Positions 54,200 to 63,571 of a stretch of 64,000 nt of DNA are shown one piece after another (position 1 is the stretch's first letter; every line of letters starts with the position of its first letter). Source of the stretch: Paraburkholderia sacchari (GTDB lineage: Bacteria; Pseudomonadota; Gammaproteobacteria; Burkholderiales; Burkholderiaceae); NCBI RefSeq assembly GCF_000785435.2, contig NZ_JTDB02000001.1:772499-836498 (forward strand), given 5' to 3'. Under the pieces are notes generated by a model. It was not told where the DNA came from. It was given only the letters and a program-made list of their open reading frames with translations, and did not search any database. A program made the position numbers and the translations under genes.

Positions 54200-56236
54200 T
54201 CACTGTTCCCGCACCGCTGCCGTTTTGCCGATCTCCGCGAGCAGCGTGGCGATTTGCTCCGGTCGCGCCGGCTTGACGATGTGATGATCGAAGCCCACCT
54301 GCCGGGTGCGCTCGACATCCTCGGCGAGGCCGTATCCGGTCAGCGCCACGAGGACCGGACCGACGCTCCCGTTGGCCCCCGCGCGGCCCGAAATCCGCTC
54401 GGCAACTTCATAGCCGCTGACGTCCGGCAGGCCCAGGTCGAGGATGACGACCTGCGGTTTGAGCCGGTCCACCATTTCCAGGGCTGCTTTGCCGCAGCTT
54501 GCGGTATGAACGTCGTGATCCTCCAGCACCGCGGCCAGCGAGGCCGAAGCGTCGTCGTTGTCGTCCACGATCAGGACGCGAAGGCGCGCGGCCGGTCCGT
54601 TGCCGGCCCGCGGAGCTTGCACCGCGATGCGCGCGGGTGCGTGGCAGACCGGCAGCGTGACGACGAAGCGGCTGCCTTTGCCCCGGCCGTCGCTGGTTGC
54701 CTGGATGGTTCCGCCATGCATCGCCACCAGCGACCGGGCCACCGACAGGCCAATGCCCAGCCCGGATGTCCCCTTTGAGCTGACTTCGGCGGCCTGCTCG
54801 AACATTTCGAACATCGAAGCGATTGTGGAGGGCTCCATCCCGATGCCGTTATCCTCCACGCTCACGCGCACCTCCCGGTCCGTCGCGTCGAGGCTCAGCC
54901 GGATATGGCCGCCGTCGGCCGTGTATTTATTGGCGTTGTCGAGCAGGTTGGACAGCACTTGCGTGAGGCGCGTGGGGTCGCCGCGCACATAGATCGAGGA
55001 GCCGTGGGCAATGCCGTTGATCTCCAGCCGGTGACCATGGCGCGCCGCTGCCGGCGCGTTGATTTCGATCGCGCGCTCGATGGCGGTCCTGATGTCGAAC
55101 ACTTCGCGCCGCAGGCGAATCTTCCCTGCCGAAATGCGCGAAAGATCGAGCAGGTCGTCGATCAGGGTTGCAAGGTGCTTCGCCTGGCGCTCGACCACGC
55201 CCTGCAACCAGCGCAGCTGCAGCGCCGAAATATCGCGTCGCCTCAGAAGGCTCGCCGCGTTCAGGATGGGGGCGAGCGGGTTGCGCAACTCGTGCGCCAG
55301 CGTCGCGAGAAACACATCCTTGCGCCGGTCCGCCTCCTTGAGCTTTTCTTCCACGAGTACACGGTCGGTGATGTCGGCCAGGGTTCCGGCCACGACCTGC
55401 CGCGCGCCGGTTGCATCGGGCAGGCAGCGGGCGCAGATTTCCACATGGCGGCGCTCCCCGGTCGTCAGCCTGCAGATTTCAAACGTGGCATGCATCTCGT
55501 GATGACCGGCCGATGCCGCATCCAGCGCTTCGCCTAGCCGCGCCGCATCCTCGGGCCTCGCAAGAATGCGCGTGAATTCGCGTGCGCTGAGCGGTCCGAG
55601 TTTCGTCGGCTGGCCGGTAATCTCGTACATCCGCTCGTTCTCCCACACGGCGCCATCCGTCTCGGGATCCCACTCGAAGATGCCGAGACCCGCTGCTTCG
55701 GTCGCGATGCGCAGCCGTTCCTCGCTGCGGTGCTGCCCGGCCAGGGCGCGGTCGCGTTCGCCGATTGCCTCGCTGACGCGCCGGTCCGCCTGGGACTGAA
55801 ACTGGGCAATGCCGGTCCGGATCGCGTCGCTGAAAAACGCTTCGATCGTTGCGTGCGTGGCCGGTTGATGCTGGCGTGACGGGATGCTGAGGAAATATTT
55901 CCGGACGTACGCCTGAACGCACCGATGCAATACGTCAAGCTCGGCGTACAGCTCGTCGAGCGCAAACCCCTGTTTCCAGCGTTCCTGTGCATGCTGGCGG
56001 GCGTCGCTTGCCGCGCGCATCGCGGTCGTCCGCGGCGATCCGTTTTGCTCCAGCATCGCGCACAGTTCGTCAAAAAGCTCCGGTAGCTGATCGAACAGGC
56101 CTATGACCGCATCATGGCTGACCGGCTTGATGCGGATCTGTTTGCGCACCTCGCGCAGCCAGTGCCGCGTCAGTTGCCGCCGGCGCGCGCGAAGCCAGGC
56201 CGCGACACGGGCGTTCGTCTCCTGGGCGTTGTTCAT
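54200..56236 (-). CDS. Hybrid histidine kinase with RsbRD-like N-terminus and receiver domain
   Basis: A 678-residue cytosolic kinase. The N-terminal 150 residues (LRARRRQLTRHWLREVRKQI) resemble the RsbRD sensor domain. A PAS domain (about 170-300), then HisKA with LAHELRNPLAPI, an HATPase with NLLDNANKY and GIGLSVARSLV, and a C-terminal receiver with the phospho-acceptor Asp in ILDLGLPDVSG. No transmembrane segment is predicted, so the signal is internal. The target regulator is unknown. Confidence 0.92.
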   Translation of the reverse strand: MNNAQETNARVAAWLRARRRQLTRHWLREVRKQIRIKPVSHDAVIGLFDQLPELFDELCAMLEQNGSPRTTAMRAASDARQHAQERWKQGFALDELYAELDVLHRCVQAYVRKYFLSIPSRQHQPATHATIEAFFSDAIRTGIAQFQSQADRRVSEAIGERDRALAGQHRSEERLRIATEAAGLGIFEWDPETDGAVWENERMYEITGQPTKLGPLSAREFTRILARPEDAARLGEALDAASAGHHEMHATFEICRLTTGERRHVEICARCLPDATGARQVVAGTLADITDRVLVEEKLKEADRRKDVFLATLAHELRNPLAPILNAASLLRRRDISALQLRWLQGVVERQAKHLATLIDDLLDLSRISAGKIRLRREVFDIRTAIERAIEINAPAAARHGHRLEINGIAHGSSIYVRGDPTRLTQVLSNLLDNANKYTADGGHIRLSLDATDREVRVSVEDNGIGMEPSTIASMFEMFEQAAEVSSKGTSGLGIGLSVARSLVAMHGGTIQATSDGRGKGSRFVVTLPVCHAPARIAVQAPRAGNGPAARLRVLIVDDNDDASASLAAVLEDHDVHTASCGKAALEMVDRLKPQVVILDLGLPDVSGYEVAERISGRAGANGSVGPVLVALTGYGLAEDVERTRQVGFDHHIVKPARPEQIATLLAEIGKTAAVREQ

Positions 56237-56281
56237 CGTCGTCTAATCTGTGCGGACGAACCGGCTGCTTCGAACGCAGCG

Positions 56282-56554
56282 TCATGCCAGAGCTTGATGA
56301 TCGGGAACCGCCGCGGAGGGAAGCGGGGTGACCGACATGTTCAACGGAGCCTCGCCGAGCGTGGCGATGATAGTGGCTGTGCAGTACGGCCCCGCAATGG
56401 CGATGTCGACGGTCATCGATTCCACGCCCGTTTTGCGATCGACGCGCACACTCCAGCGGCACACCTTCGCGCCATTCCTGGAGAGGCATTGCCAGACCGG
56501 AATGACCTGGAGCCGGCCGTGGGTGGCGCGGATCATTAACCTTTGCATGATCAC
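56282..56554 (-). CDS. Hypothetical protein
   Basis: A 90-residue protein with no recognised domain: QRLMIRATHGRLQVIPVW, then CRWSVRVDRKTGVESMTVD. It starts at GTG 56554 or ATG 56548; AAGGGGAC lies about eight bases upstream of the GTG. The next feature upstream is the repeat-rich spacer. Confidence 0.6.
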   Translation of the reverse strand: MIMQRLMIRATHGRLQVIPVWQCLSRNGAKVCRWSVRVDRKTGVESMTVDIAIAGPYCTATIIATLGEAPLNMSVTPLPSAAVPDHQALA

Positions 56555-56578
56555 GTGATGTCCCCTTGCTGCGAGTTG

Positions 56579-56611
56579 TTAGCCGGAAATTAGCCGGAAA
56601 TTAGCCGGGAA
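56579..56611. repeat. Three 11-bp tandem repeats TTAGCCGGAAA
   Basis: Copies lie at 56579-56589 and 56590-56600; the third at 56601-56611 has one inserted G (TTAGCCGGGAA). The repeat sits between two divergent small genes. Period 11 places the copies on one face of the helix. Confidence 0.85.
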
Positions 56612-56628
56612 ACCCGTTTCGAGCATAG

Positions 56629-56669
56629 AGCAATGCATATTGAATGGTATAGCAATGCGTATTGAATGG
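56629..56669. repeat. Two 19-bp direct repeats spaced by 22 bp
   Basis: AGCAATGCATATTGAATGG (56629-56647) and AGCAATGCGTATTGAATGG (56651-56669) differ by one base and are two helical turns apart. They follow the 11-bp repeats in the same spacer. They look like paired binding sites for one regulator, controlling 56837-57118, 56282-56554 or both. Confidence 0.85.
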
Positions 56670-56836
56670 CACCCCCCATGACGATGTTCGTAAAGCACGC
56701 ATTACGGACGAATTCATTGCTTGAGCCGCTATTTATACTGACGTTCCCAGCGCTGCCGGACGATGCGTCGCCCGCCCGCGAACGCGTCCGGAAAGCAGGG
56801 ATAACGACGTCCATAACGATAATTCGGAGCACAAAA

Positions 56837-57118
56837 ATGAACGAGCTGGCCGAAGATACGCTGGTGACGGTCCTGAACATCGACGCGGAGATCAAGGTCC
56901 GCATTCACCGCCTGATCGAGATGGAGCGCGGCGCCGAAGATCCCATGGAGCCCTGGCTCAACGAAGCGCGCATCATCTTGCGCAACGACGTGGCCCGGCT
57001 CCGGGCGCGCCGCGAAGAACAACTACGCAAGCTCAACGCCGTGCTCGCAAACCGCTCCGCCGGCTCGGGGAATTCGGGCGGCTCGGCGCGCACCAGCCGG
57101 CACGTGCCTTTTGGCTGA
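56837..57118 (+). CDS. Hypothetical coiled-coil-like protein
   Basis: A 93-residue protein: MNELAEDTLVTVLNIDAEIK, then a helical segment rich in Arg and Glu (LRNDVARLRARREEQLRKL) likely to form a coiled coil, and a Gly/Ser tail. No named domain. CGGAGCACAAAA precedes the ATG. Confidence 0.72.
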   Translation: MNELAEDTLVTVLNIDAEIKVRIHRLIEMERGAEDPMEPWLNEARIILRNDVARLRARREEQLRKLNAVLANRSAGSGNSGGSARTSRHVPFG

Positions 57119-57168
57119 CTGATGCGAAACCGGGCGCGAACGCCTTGCTGAATCCTCTGGTGAATCCG

Positions 57169-57438
57169 CTACGTTCCCAAGCCCGGTCGATCCTTGCCCG
57201 GGCAGCGATTCGAGAGCGCGGCATCGATCGCGTCGAGCCGTGCGAGCAGCGTACCGGCCTGCGGCTGCAACAACGGCGCACCGCAAGCGATGGCCTTCAC
57301 GCGGGCGCGCCAGTAGTCAGGCGACATCACGGCCGTCGTGTGGTGGCCGATATTCTCATGTTCAATGATGTGCTCCAACCGCAGCACCATGGTGCGGATA
57401 TGCACCAGTTCAAGCATCGCTTCATCGTGCGCGCGCAT
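57169..57438 (-). CDS. Hypothetical protein
   Basis: An 89-residue, mostly helical protein: MRAHDEAMLELVHIRTMVLR, then LEHIIEHENIGHHTTAVMSP. No domain is recognised. The ATG at 57438 has GGGGATGCC before it; a longer in-frame extension exists but is less likely. It is convergent with 56837-57118. Confidence 0.65.
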   Translation of the reverse strand: MRAHDEAMLELVHIRTMVLRLEHIIEHENIGHHTTAVMSPDYWRARVKAIACGAPLLQPQAGTLLARLDAIDAALSNRCPGKDRPGLGT

Positions 57439-57526
57439 GGCATCCCCACGTTGCTGTTTTACATTCGGCGGGTTGAACGTGGGTAATCGTGGTCGCTTCG
57501 TTAATAAAAGTACATACGGGAAGCGT

Positions 57527-57588
57527 GTCCGTAAGGTGCCCGTTTTGGACCGGGGCAAAACTGCGTCCGATATGCATACGTTACGGAC
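57527..57588. promoter_or_regulatory. Nested inverted repeats in the 57439-57763 spacer
   Basis: GTCCGTAA (57527-57534) and TTACGGAC (57581-57588) form the outer pair. GTTTTG (57542-57547) and CAAAAC (57556-57561) form an inner pair. The spacer otherwise holds no gene. It may be a control region or a folded leader for the gene at 57764. Confidence 0.45.
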
Positions 57589-57763
57589 ATTCCGTGGGCT
57601 GAAGCGCGCTCATATACTGAATTGCTCTGCCGGAGGCGGCGCGAACAAGCGTTTTGCAGGCTGCGTTTTGCAGGCTCTTTTGCCAGCCTGTTTTGCAGCC
57701 TCAATGCGTTCTTCGCGCAGTGCCCGACCGGCCGGATCTCTAATACGTTCGCAGGAGTCGTCA

Positions 57764-58126
57764 ATGCGGCTGACTATTCTAATCAACGGTTCGGACCCGA
57801 CCATCAACCACGACTTTGCCGTGGTGTGGCTCGACATGGAGCAAAAGCGCTGGTCGCGTGAATCGCACCAGGGCGTGAGACTGCCGGCGTGGGGCGACAT
57901 CCGGGAAATCGACGGCGAACTGGCGCTCTGCGCGCCCGAAGGTCAACGGCCCCTATGCGAGATTCGGGGTCTCAATGTGACGCGCAAGCGCGGAATCAGC
58001 GCCGCGCAGGGGCAGGCAACATGGCCCTCCGACCCGGCGCAGACGAAGACGCTGGGCTGCTGGCGTTTGCAGGCAGTGGAGCGCGGGCCGATCAATGCCG
58101 AGGATGCGCTGTTTGCGGGCCACTAG
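57764..58126 (+). CDS. Hypothetical protein
   Basis: A 120-residue protein with no recognised domain: MRLTILINGSDPTINHDFAV, then VWLDMEQKRWSRESHQGV. GCAGGAGTCGTCA precedes the ATG. It is rich in charged residues and probably cytosolic. Confidence 0.68.
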   Translation: MRLTILINGSDPTINHDFAVVWLDMEQKRWSRESHQGVRLPAWGDIREIDGELALCAPEGQRPLCEIRGLNVTRKRGISAAQGQATWPSDPAQTKTLGCWRLQAVERGPINAEDALFAGH

Positions 58127-58165
58127 AGGCGGCGCACGTGGCGGCATTGATCCGCGGGACGCAAT

Positions 58166-58216
58166 GGGCCGCGCGGGCCGCGCGGGCCGCGCAGTGAGCC
58201 GCGCAGTGAGCCGATG
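58166..58216. repeat. Compound tandem repeat (9-bp x3, then 12-bp x2)
   Basis: Three copies of GGGCCGCGC (58166-58192) are followed by two copies of AGTGAGCC plus four bases (58193-58216). They lie just upstream of the small membrane-protein gene and could make copy-number variants. Confidence 0.8.
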
Positions 58217-58258
58217 TCAGCCGATGGACCGGGTTCGCCAACGCGCCGGGACACGACG

Positions 58259-58540
58259 ATGAACATTTCGGGTAAGGATCTGCGCTTGATGACAGGCTCG
58301 ATCGTCCTGATGGCCTTGGCCTTCGCTGCGCTTGCATGGTACTTCTGCGTGGCCCCGGATGCCTGGGCGCAGCATCGCGTCGACGGCCTGCTCGCGGGTG
58401 TGCTCGGTCTTGGCGGCGGCGCCCTGAGTCTCTGGGACGCGGTCTGCCGCACGAGGCAGAGCATGCTTTCCGGTCTGATGCCATCGGTCGTGATGTTTGC
58501 GGGTCTCGTGGCGATCTACACGGCGCTCGCGCACTTTTGA
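58259..58540 (+). CDS. Small membrane protein
   Basis: A 93-residue protein with two or three transmembrane helices (MTGSIVLMALAFAALAWYF, LLAGVLGLGGGALSLW, LMPSVVMFAGLVAIYTALAHF). No named domain. It stands 100 bases upstream of the lone CheB gene. A TTG start at 58214 is possible; ATG 58259 is preferred. Confidence 0.7.
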   Translation: MNISGKDLRLMTGSIVLMALAFAALAWYFCVAPDAWAQHRVDGLLAGVLGLGGGALSLWDAVCRTRQSMLSGLMPSVVMFAGLVAIYTALAHF

Positions 58541-58639
58541 GCGGCACAACGGGCACGAGGGCGCGAGAGGCACGACAAAGAAGAATCCCAATGAGGCACG
58601 GCAATTGCGCACCAATATGCTTGCCCTCATGGAGCTACT

Positions 58640-59212
58640 TTGACTTGCCGTGACTTCATAGCGATTGGCGCGTCGTCGGGCGGGGTCGATGTTCTGCGCA
58701 AGCTGGTATCGCAGCTTCCCGCCGACCTGTGCGCCGCCATCGCGATCGTGCAGCACGTCGGCGCGTACCCAAGCATCCTGCCCAAGCTACTCGACGACGC
58801 CGGCCCGTTGTGCGCCGCGCATGCGGCAGACGGTGAACCCTTCGTGCACGGCAGAATCTACGTGGCGCCGCCCGACCGGCACATGCTGGTGGAATGCGGG
58901 CATGTGCGGCTCGACGCGGGTCCCAAACGCAACTTCGCGCGTCCCGCCATCGACCCGCTTTTCGAGAGCGCGGCAACGGAGCTGGGCACGCGCGTGGTCG
59001 GCGTGATACTGACCGGTTTCCTGATGGACGGTATGACGGGTCTGGCCGCCGTTCGCGCGTGTGGCGGGGTCACGATCGTCCAGGATCCGGCCGACGCGCC
59101 CGCCCCCGACATGCCCGCGCGCGCGATTCCCTATGCGGACTACGTCCTGCCGATCGCGCAACTGGCGGGCAGGCTCGAGGCGCTCACGCGCGGCGGGACG
59201 TGCGCGGTGTGA
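58640..59212 (+). CDS. cheB: Stand-alone CheB methylesterase
   Basis: A 190-residue CheB catalytic domain without a receiver domain. The catalytic Ser is in IGASSGGVDVL, the His in VQHVGAYPS and the Asp in TGFLMDGMTG. It removes methyl or amide groups from glutamates of a chemoreceptor-like partner. TTG 58640 is the start, supported by GGAG five bases upstream. The giant CheB/CheR protein follows. Confidence 0.88.
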   Translation: MTCRDFIAIGASSGGVDVLRKLVSQLPADLCAAIAIVQHVGAYPSILPKLLDDAGPLCAAHAADGEPFVHGRIYVAPPDRHMLVECGHVRLDAGPKRNFARPAIDPLFESAATELGTRVVGVILTGFLMDGMTGLAAVRACGGVTIVQDPADAPAPDMPARAIPYADYVLPIAQLAGRLEALTRGGTCAV

Positions 59213-59452
59213 TTTCCCCTGTTGGCCCGAAGCTCGCCCCAAGGCGTGCCGCGCGGGCGAGGGCGCGCACAATAAACCGGTATTACTCTCCTTTCGTTCC
59301 GGCCATGCCTGGAGGGATAATAGCGTTCTATGCCGCCTGCGCCCGAGCAGGGGAACCGGACAGGGAGCCGGGCGGGCAAAGGGCTGGCTACCGCGCCGGG
59401 CTCGCACCCGTGCCGCGGTGGACACGATTATCTTTCAAAGGACGAGCCAGCC

Positions 59453-62400
59453 ATGGCGAAAAAGCGTGGGCCCAATCTGCCTGGGCAGGCGAAGCACCCG
59501 ATCGTCGGTATCGGTGCGTCGGCTGGCGGGTTGAATGCGCTTCTGGTTTTTTGAAGCGTTGCCCGCTCATACCTCGATGGCGTTCGTTGTAGTGGTCCAC
59601 CTGGCGCGCGACCATGTCAGCGATCTGCCGGATCTGTTGCATAGGGCGACCGCCATGCCCGTGCTGGCGGTGACCAAGCCCACGCCCATCGAGATCGATC
59701 ATGTTTACGTGATTGCACCGTCGCTCGACCTGACGATGGTCGACGATTTTTTGCGGGTCGAGCCGAGCAAGCCGGAAGAAGGGCGCAGGGCCGCCATCGA
59801 CGTGTTCTTCCGCACGCTGGCGGAGGCGCACCGCGAGCGCGCGTTCGGCATCGTGCTGTCCGGCGCGGGCTCGGACGGCGCGGCGGGCCTTGCGCGAATC
59901 AAGGAGATGGGCGGCATCACGTTCGCGCAGGATCCCGCCGAAGCGGAATACGACAGCATGCCGCGCAGCGCGATTGCCACCGGCATGGTGGACTTCGTGC
60001 TCCCCGCGGCGGAGATGCCGCAGCGGCTGATGGACCTGTGGCTGACCGCGAAAGAGATTCATCTGCCGAATCTCGAATCGGATGAGCGCGAGGAAGATCT
60101 CGCCAACGAATCCGCCGAGCGTGCGCTGCGCGAGATCATGGTGATCCTGCGCACGCGCACGGCACACGATTTCCGGCATTACAAGCGCGCGACCATCATG
60201 CGCCGGATCGAGCGCCGCCTGCAGGTGAACGGCATCACCGACCTTCAGTCGTATCGCGACTTCCTCCACCTGCATCCGGACGAAACCCAGGCGCTGCTGC
60301 AGGACATGCTGATCAGCGTGACGAACTTCTTCCGCGACAAGGAAGCGTTCGATGTGCTCGAGCGCGATGTGCTGCCGTCGATATTCGAAGGGCGCAACGA
60401 GGAGGACCGCATCCGGGTGTGGTCGGTCGGCTGCGCGACCGGCGAAGAGGCCTATTCGCTGGCGATGCTGCTGCAGGAGCGCGCGCTCAAGGTGTCCGAG
60501 GGTGCCTCCTTCCAGATCTTCGCCACCGACATCGACGAGCGGGCGATCACCCAGGCGCGCACCGGCCTCTATACCGATGTCATCCTGAACGATCTCACGC
60601 CTGGCCGGGTGCGCCAGTTCTTTTCGAAAGACGGCGCGCACTATCGCATCAAGAAGGAATTGCGCGAGCATATGTTGTTCGCGCATCACAACGTGCTGAG
60701 CGACCCGCCGTTCTCGCGCCTCGACCTGATCTGCTGCCGCAACCTGCTGATCTATCTCGACCGCGAAGCGCAGATCGAGATTCTCAAGATGTTTCATTTC
60801 GCCCTGCGTCCGGGCGGCATTCTGTTTCTCGGCAGCTCGGAGTCCGCGGATAGCGTCAGCTCCATGTTCAGCGTCGTGGACAAACGCAACCGCATCTACC
60901 GCGCCAACATGGCGGTGCGCGGCGACACGCCGGTGCCGGTTTCGCTTTCCGGGCCGCTCAATACGCGGCCTATCGTGACGACGGTGCAGCCGCCGGGCCG
61001 CCGGCGCTTCTCGTTCGGCGATCTGCACCAGCGCCTCGTCGAACAGCACGCGCCGCCCAGCGTGCTGGTAAGCCGCGAATCGGAAATCGTGCATCTGTCC
61101 GACCGCGCCGGGCGCTTCCTGCAGTATTCCGGCGGCGAGCCCTCGCACAACATCGTGGCCGCGGTGCGTCCCGAACTGCGCGTGGAGCTGCGCACCGCTA
61201 TCTACCAGGCCTTGCACACGAACCGCAGCGTGGAGGCGCGGCGCGTGCGCATCGTGCGCGACGGGCGCTCGTATATCGTCAACATGACGACGCGTCCCGT
61301 GCACGATCCCGAGGCCAACGCCGACTTCGTGCTGGTGCTGTTCGACGAAGTGGAAGACAGCATGAGCGGGTCGGAATCCGCGCCGGCCGATGGCCAGAAG
61401 GACCCGATCATCAGCCAGCTCGAGCGCGAACTGCAGCGCACGAAAGAGCAGCTGCAATCGACCATCGAGCAGTCGGAAACCTCGACCGAGGAACTGAAGG
61501 CGTCCAACGAGGAGCTTCAGGCGATCAACGAGGAACTGCGCTCGGCCACCGAGGAGCTCGAAACCAGCAAGGAAGAGCTGCAATCGATCAACGAGGAGTT
61601 GACCACCGTTAACGCGGAACTCAAGTCGAAGGTCGAGGAAACCGGCAAGATCAACGACGACTTGCAGAACCTGATTGCCGCCAACGATATCGGCACAATC
61701 TTCGTAGACCGCAATATCTGCATCAAGCGCTATACGCCGCGCGCCATCGACGTGTTCAGCATCATTCCGTCCGATATCGGACGCTCGCTGCTCGACATCA
61801 CGCACCGGCTCGAATACGACAAGCTCGCCGACGACGCAGCCGAGGCATTCGACTCGCTGCGCCTCATCGAGCGGGAGCTGAAAAGCAACGACGGGCGCTG
61901 GTACCTCGCGCGCTTCGTTCCGTACCGCACGACCGAAGACCGCATCGACGGCGCGGTGCTCTCGTTCATCGACATCACGGACCGCCGCCAGGCCGAGGAC
62001 CGGCTGCGCGAAGGCGAGCGGCGCATGCGCATCGTGGCCGAGGGCACGCGCGACTACGCGATCATCACGTTCGACGACGAGGGCATCATCACGAGCTGGA
62101 ACGCGGGCGCAGAGCGCATTTTCGGCTACACCGAGGCGGAGATGATCGGCCGCTCCGCAGATCTGCTCTCGACCGAGGAGGACCGCGCCAATAACGTCGC
62201 GCAGCGCGAATTCGCCGAGGCGCGCCTGAATGGCCGCACCGAGGAAGAGCGCTGGCACGTCCGCAAGGACGGCAGCCGCTTCTTTGCGAGCGGCGTGCTG
62301 TCGCGTCTGGACGAGCCGGGCGTGAACGGTTTTGCGAAGATCGCACGCGACCTGAGCGAGTTTCACGCGACCGGCTCGAAGTCGCGCGGCGCGCGCGTCG

Positions 62401-63539
62401 AAGCGGCGCGAGAGGCCGGCGAGCGCGATGCCCAGCGCCGCCGCGACGAATTTCTCGCCGTGGTCTCGCACGAACTCAAGCATCCGCTCAATCTGATTTC
62501 GGCCAGCGCGGAACTGATCGCGCGCGCGCCCGAGACGCGGCGCAACCTCAATCTCTCGCGCGCCACCGACACGATCCGGCGCACCGTGATCGGCCAGGCG
62601 CAGATCATCGACGACCTGCTCGACATCTCGCGCGTGCGCACCGGCAAGCTCTCGGTGGTGCGCACGGCCGTGGACATGCGCGAGATCGTGCAGCGCGTGT
62701 GCGGCGCCGTGCGCGAGGAAGCGCAGGAGCGCGGCATTGCGCTCAACGTCACGGTGAGCGAGGCGCCCGTGATCGTTCACGCCGACCTCACGCGCGTGGA
62801 GCAGATCGTCTGGAACCTGATCAGCAACGCGCTGAAATTTACGCCGCGCGGCGCCGTGAACGTTTCGCTGCATGTCAACGAACATGCGGAAGCGGTGTTG
62901 CAGGTGGCCGATACGGGCAGCGGAATCGAGCCCGCGCTGTTGCCGCACATCTTCGAGATGTATCAGCAAAGCCGCGACGCGACCATGCGCCGTGCGGGGC
63001 TCGGCATTGGTCTCGCGCTGGTGCGGGATCTCGTGACGCTGCACGGCGGCGCGGTGCGCGCGGAGTCCGCGGGCGTCGGGCGCGGCACGACCTTTACGGT
63101 GACGCTGCCCACGCATCGGGGCATCGAACAGACGCAGGCCGACGACGTGGCCGCCGAATCGCTGCACGGGCTGCGCATCCTGATGGTGGACGACGACCCG
63201 AGCACCGTCGAAACGTTCCGGCTCCTGCTCGAAGGCGAGGGCGCGACGGTGCAAACGGCCACGAGCGGCGCGCAGGCGCTGGCAATGCTCGACGGGCACG
63301 CGCCCGATATCGTGCTGTCCGACCCCGGCATGCCGGGCATGGATGGCGTCGAGTTCGTCGAAAAGCTGCGCCGGGAGCCGGCGATGAAATCGGTGATCTG
63401 CATCGCGCTGAGCGGCTATGGCCACGAGGAGGAAGTCCGCCAGGCCGAACAGGCGGGCTTCAACGCCCACCTGAAAAAGCCCGTGCTGCTCGACGACCTG
63501 CTGGCGGTCGTGACGCGCTTGCGCAATGGCAACGGTTGA
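59453..63539 (+). pseudogene. CheB/CheR/PAS/histidine kinase/receiver hybrid, frameshifted at a T6 run
   Basis: The protein begins MAKKRGPNLPGQAKHPIVGI with catalytic Ser in IGASAGGLNAL, then meets TGA at 59552-59554 inside a T6 run (59547-59552). The rest, from about 59535, is one 1,334-residue frame. Domains in order: remainder of CheB (His in VVVVHLARDH, Asp in LSGAGSDGAAG), CheR (SVTNFFRDKEAF, VWSVGCATGEEAYS, DLICCRNLLIYLDR), a long coiled coil (about 620-700), two PAS domains, HisKA (VVSHELKHPLNL), HATPase, and a receiver with Asp in VLSDPGMPGMDG. Removing one T restores a single frame. It may be a sequencing error, slippage or true mutation. Confidence 0.85.
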
Positions 63540-63571
63540 CGCCGCTTGACGGCTGGCGGCGCTCACCTCGC

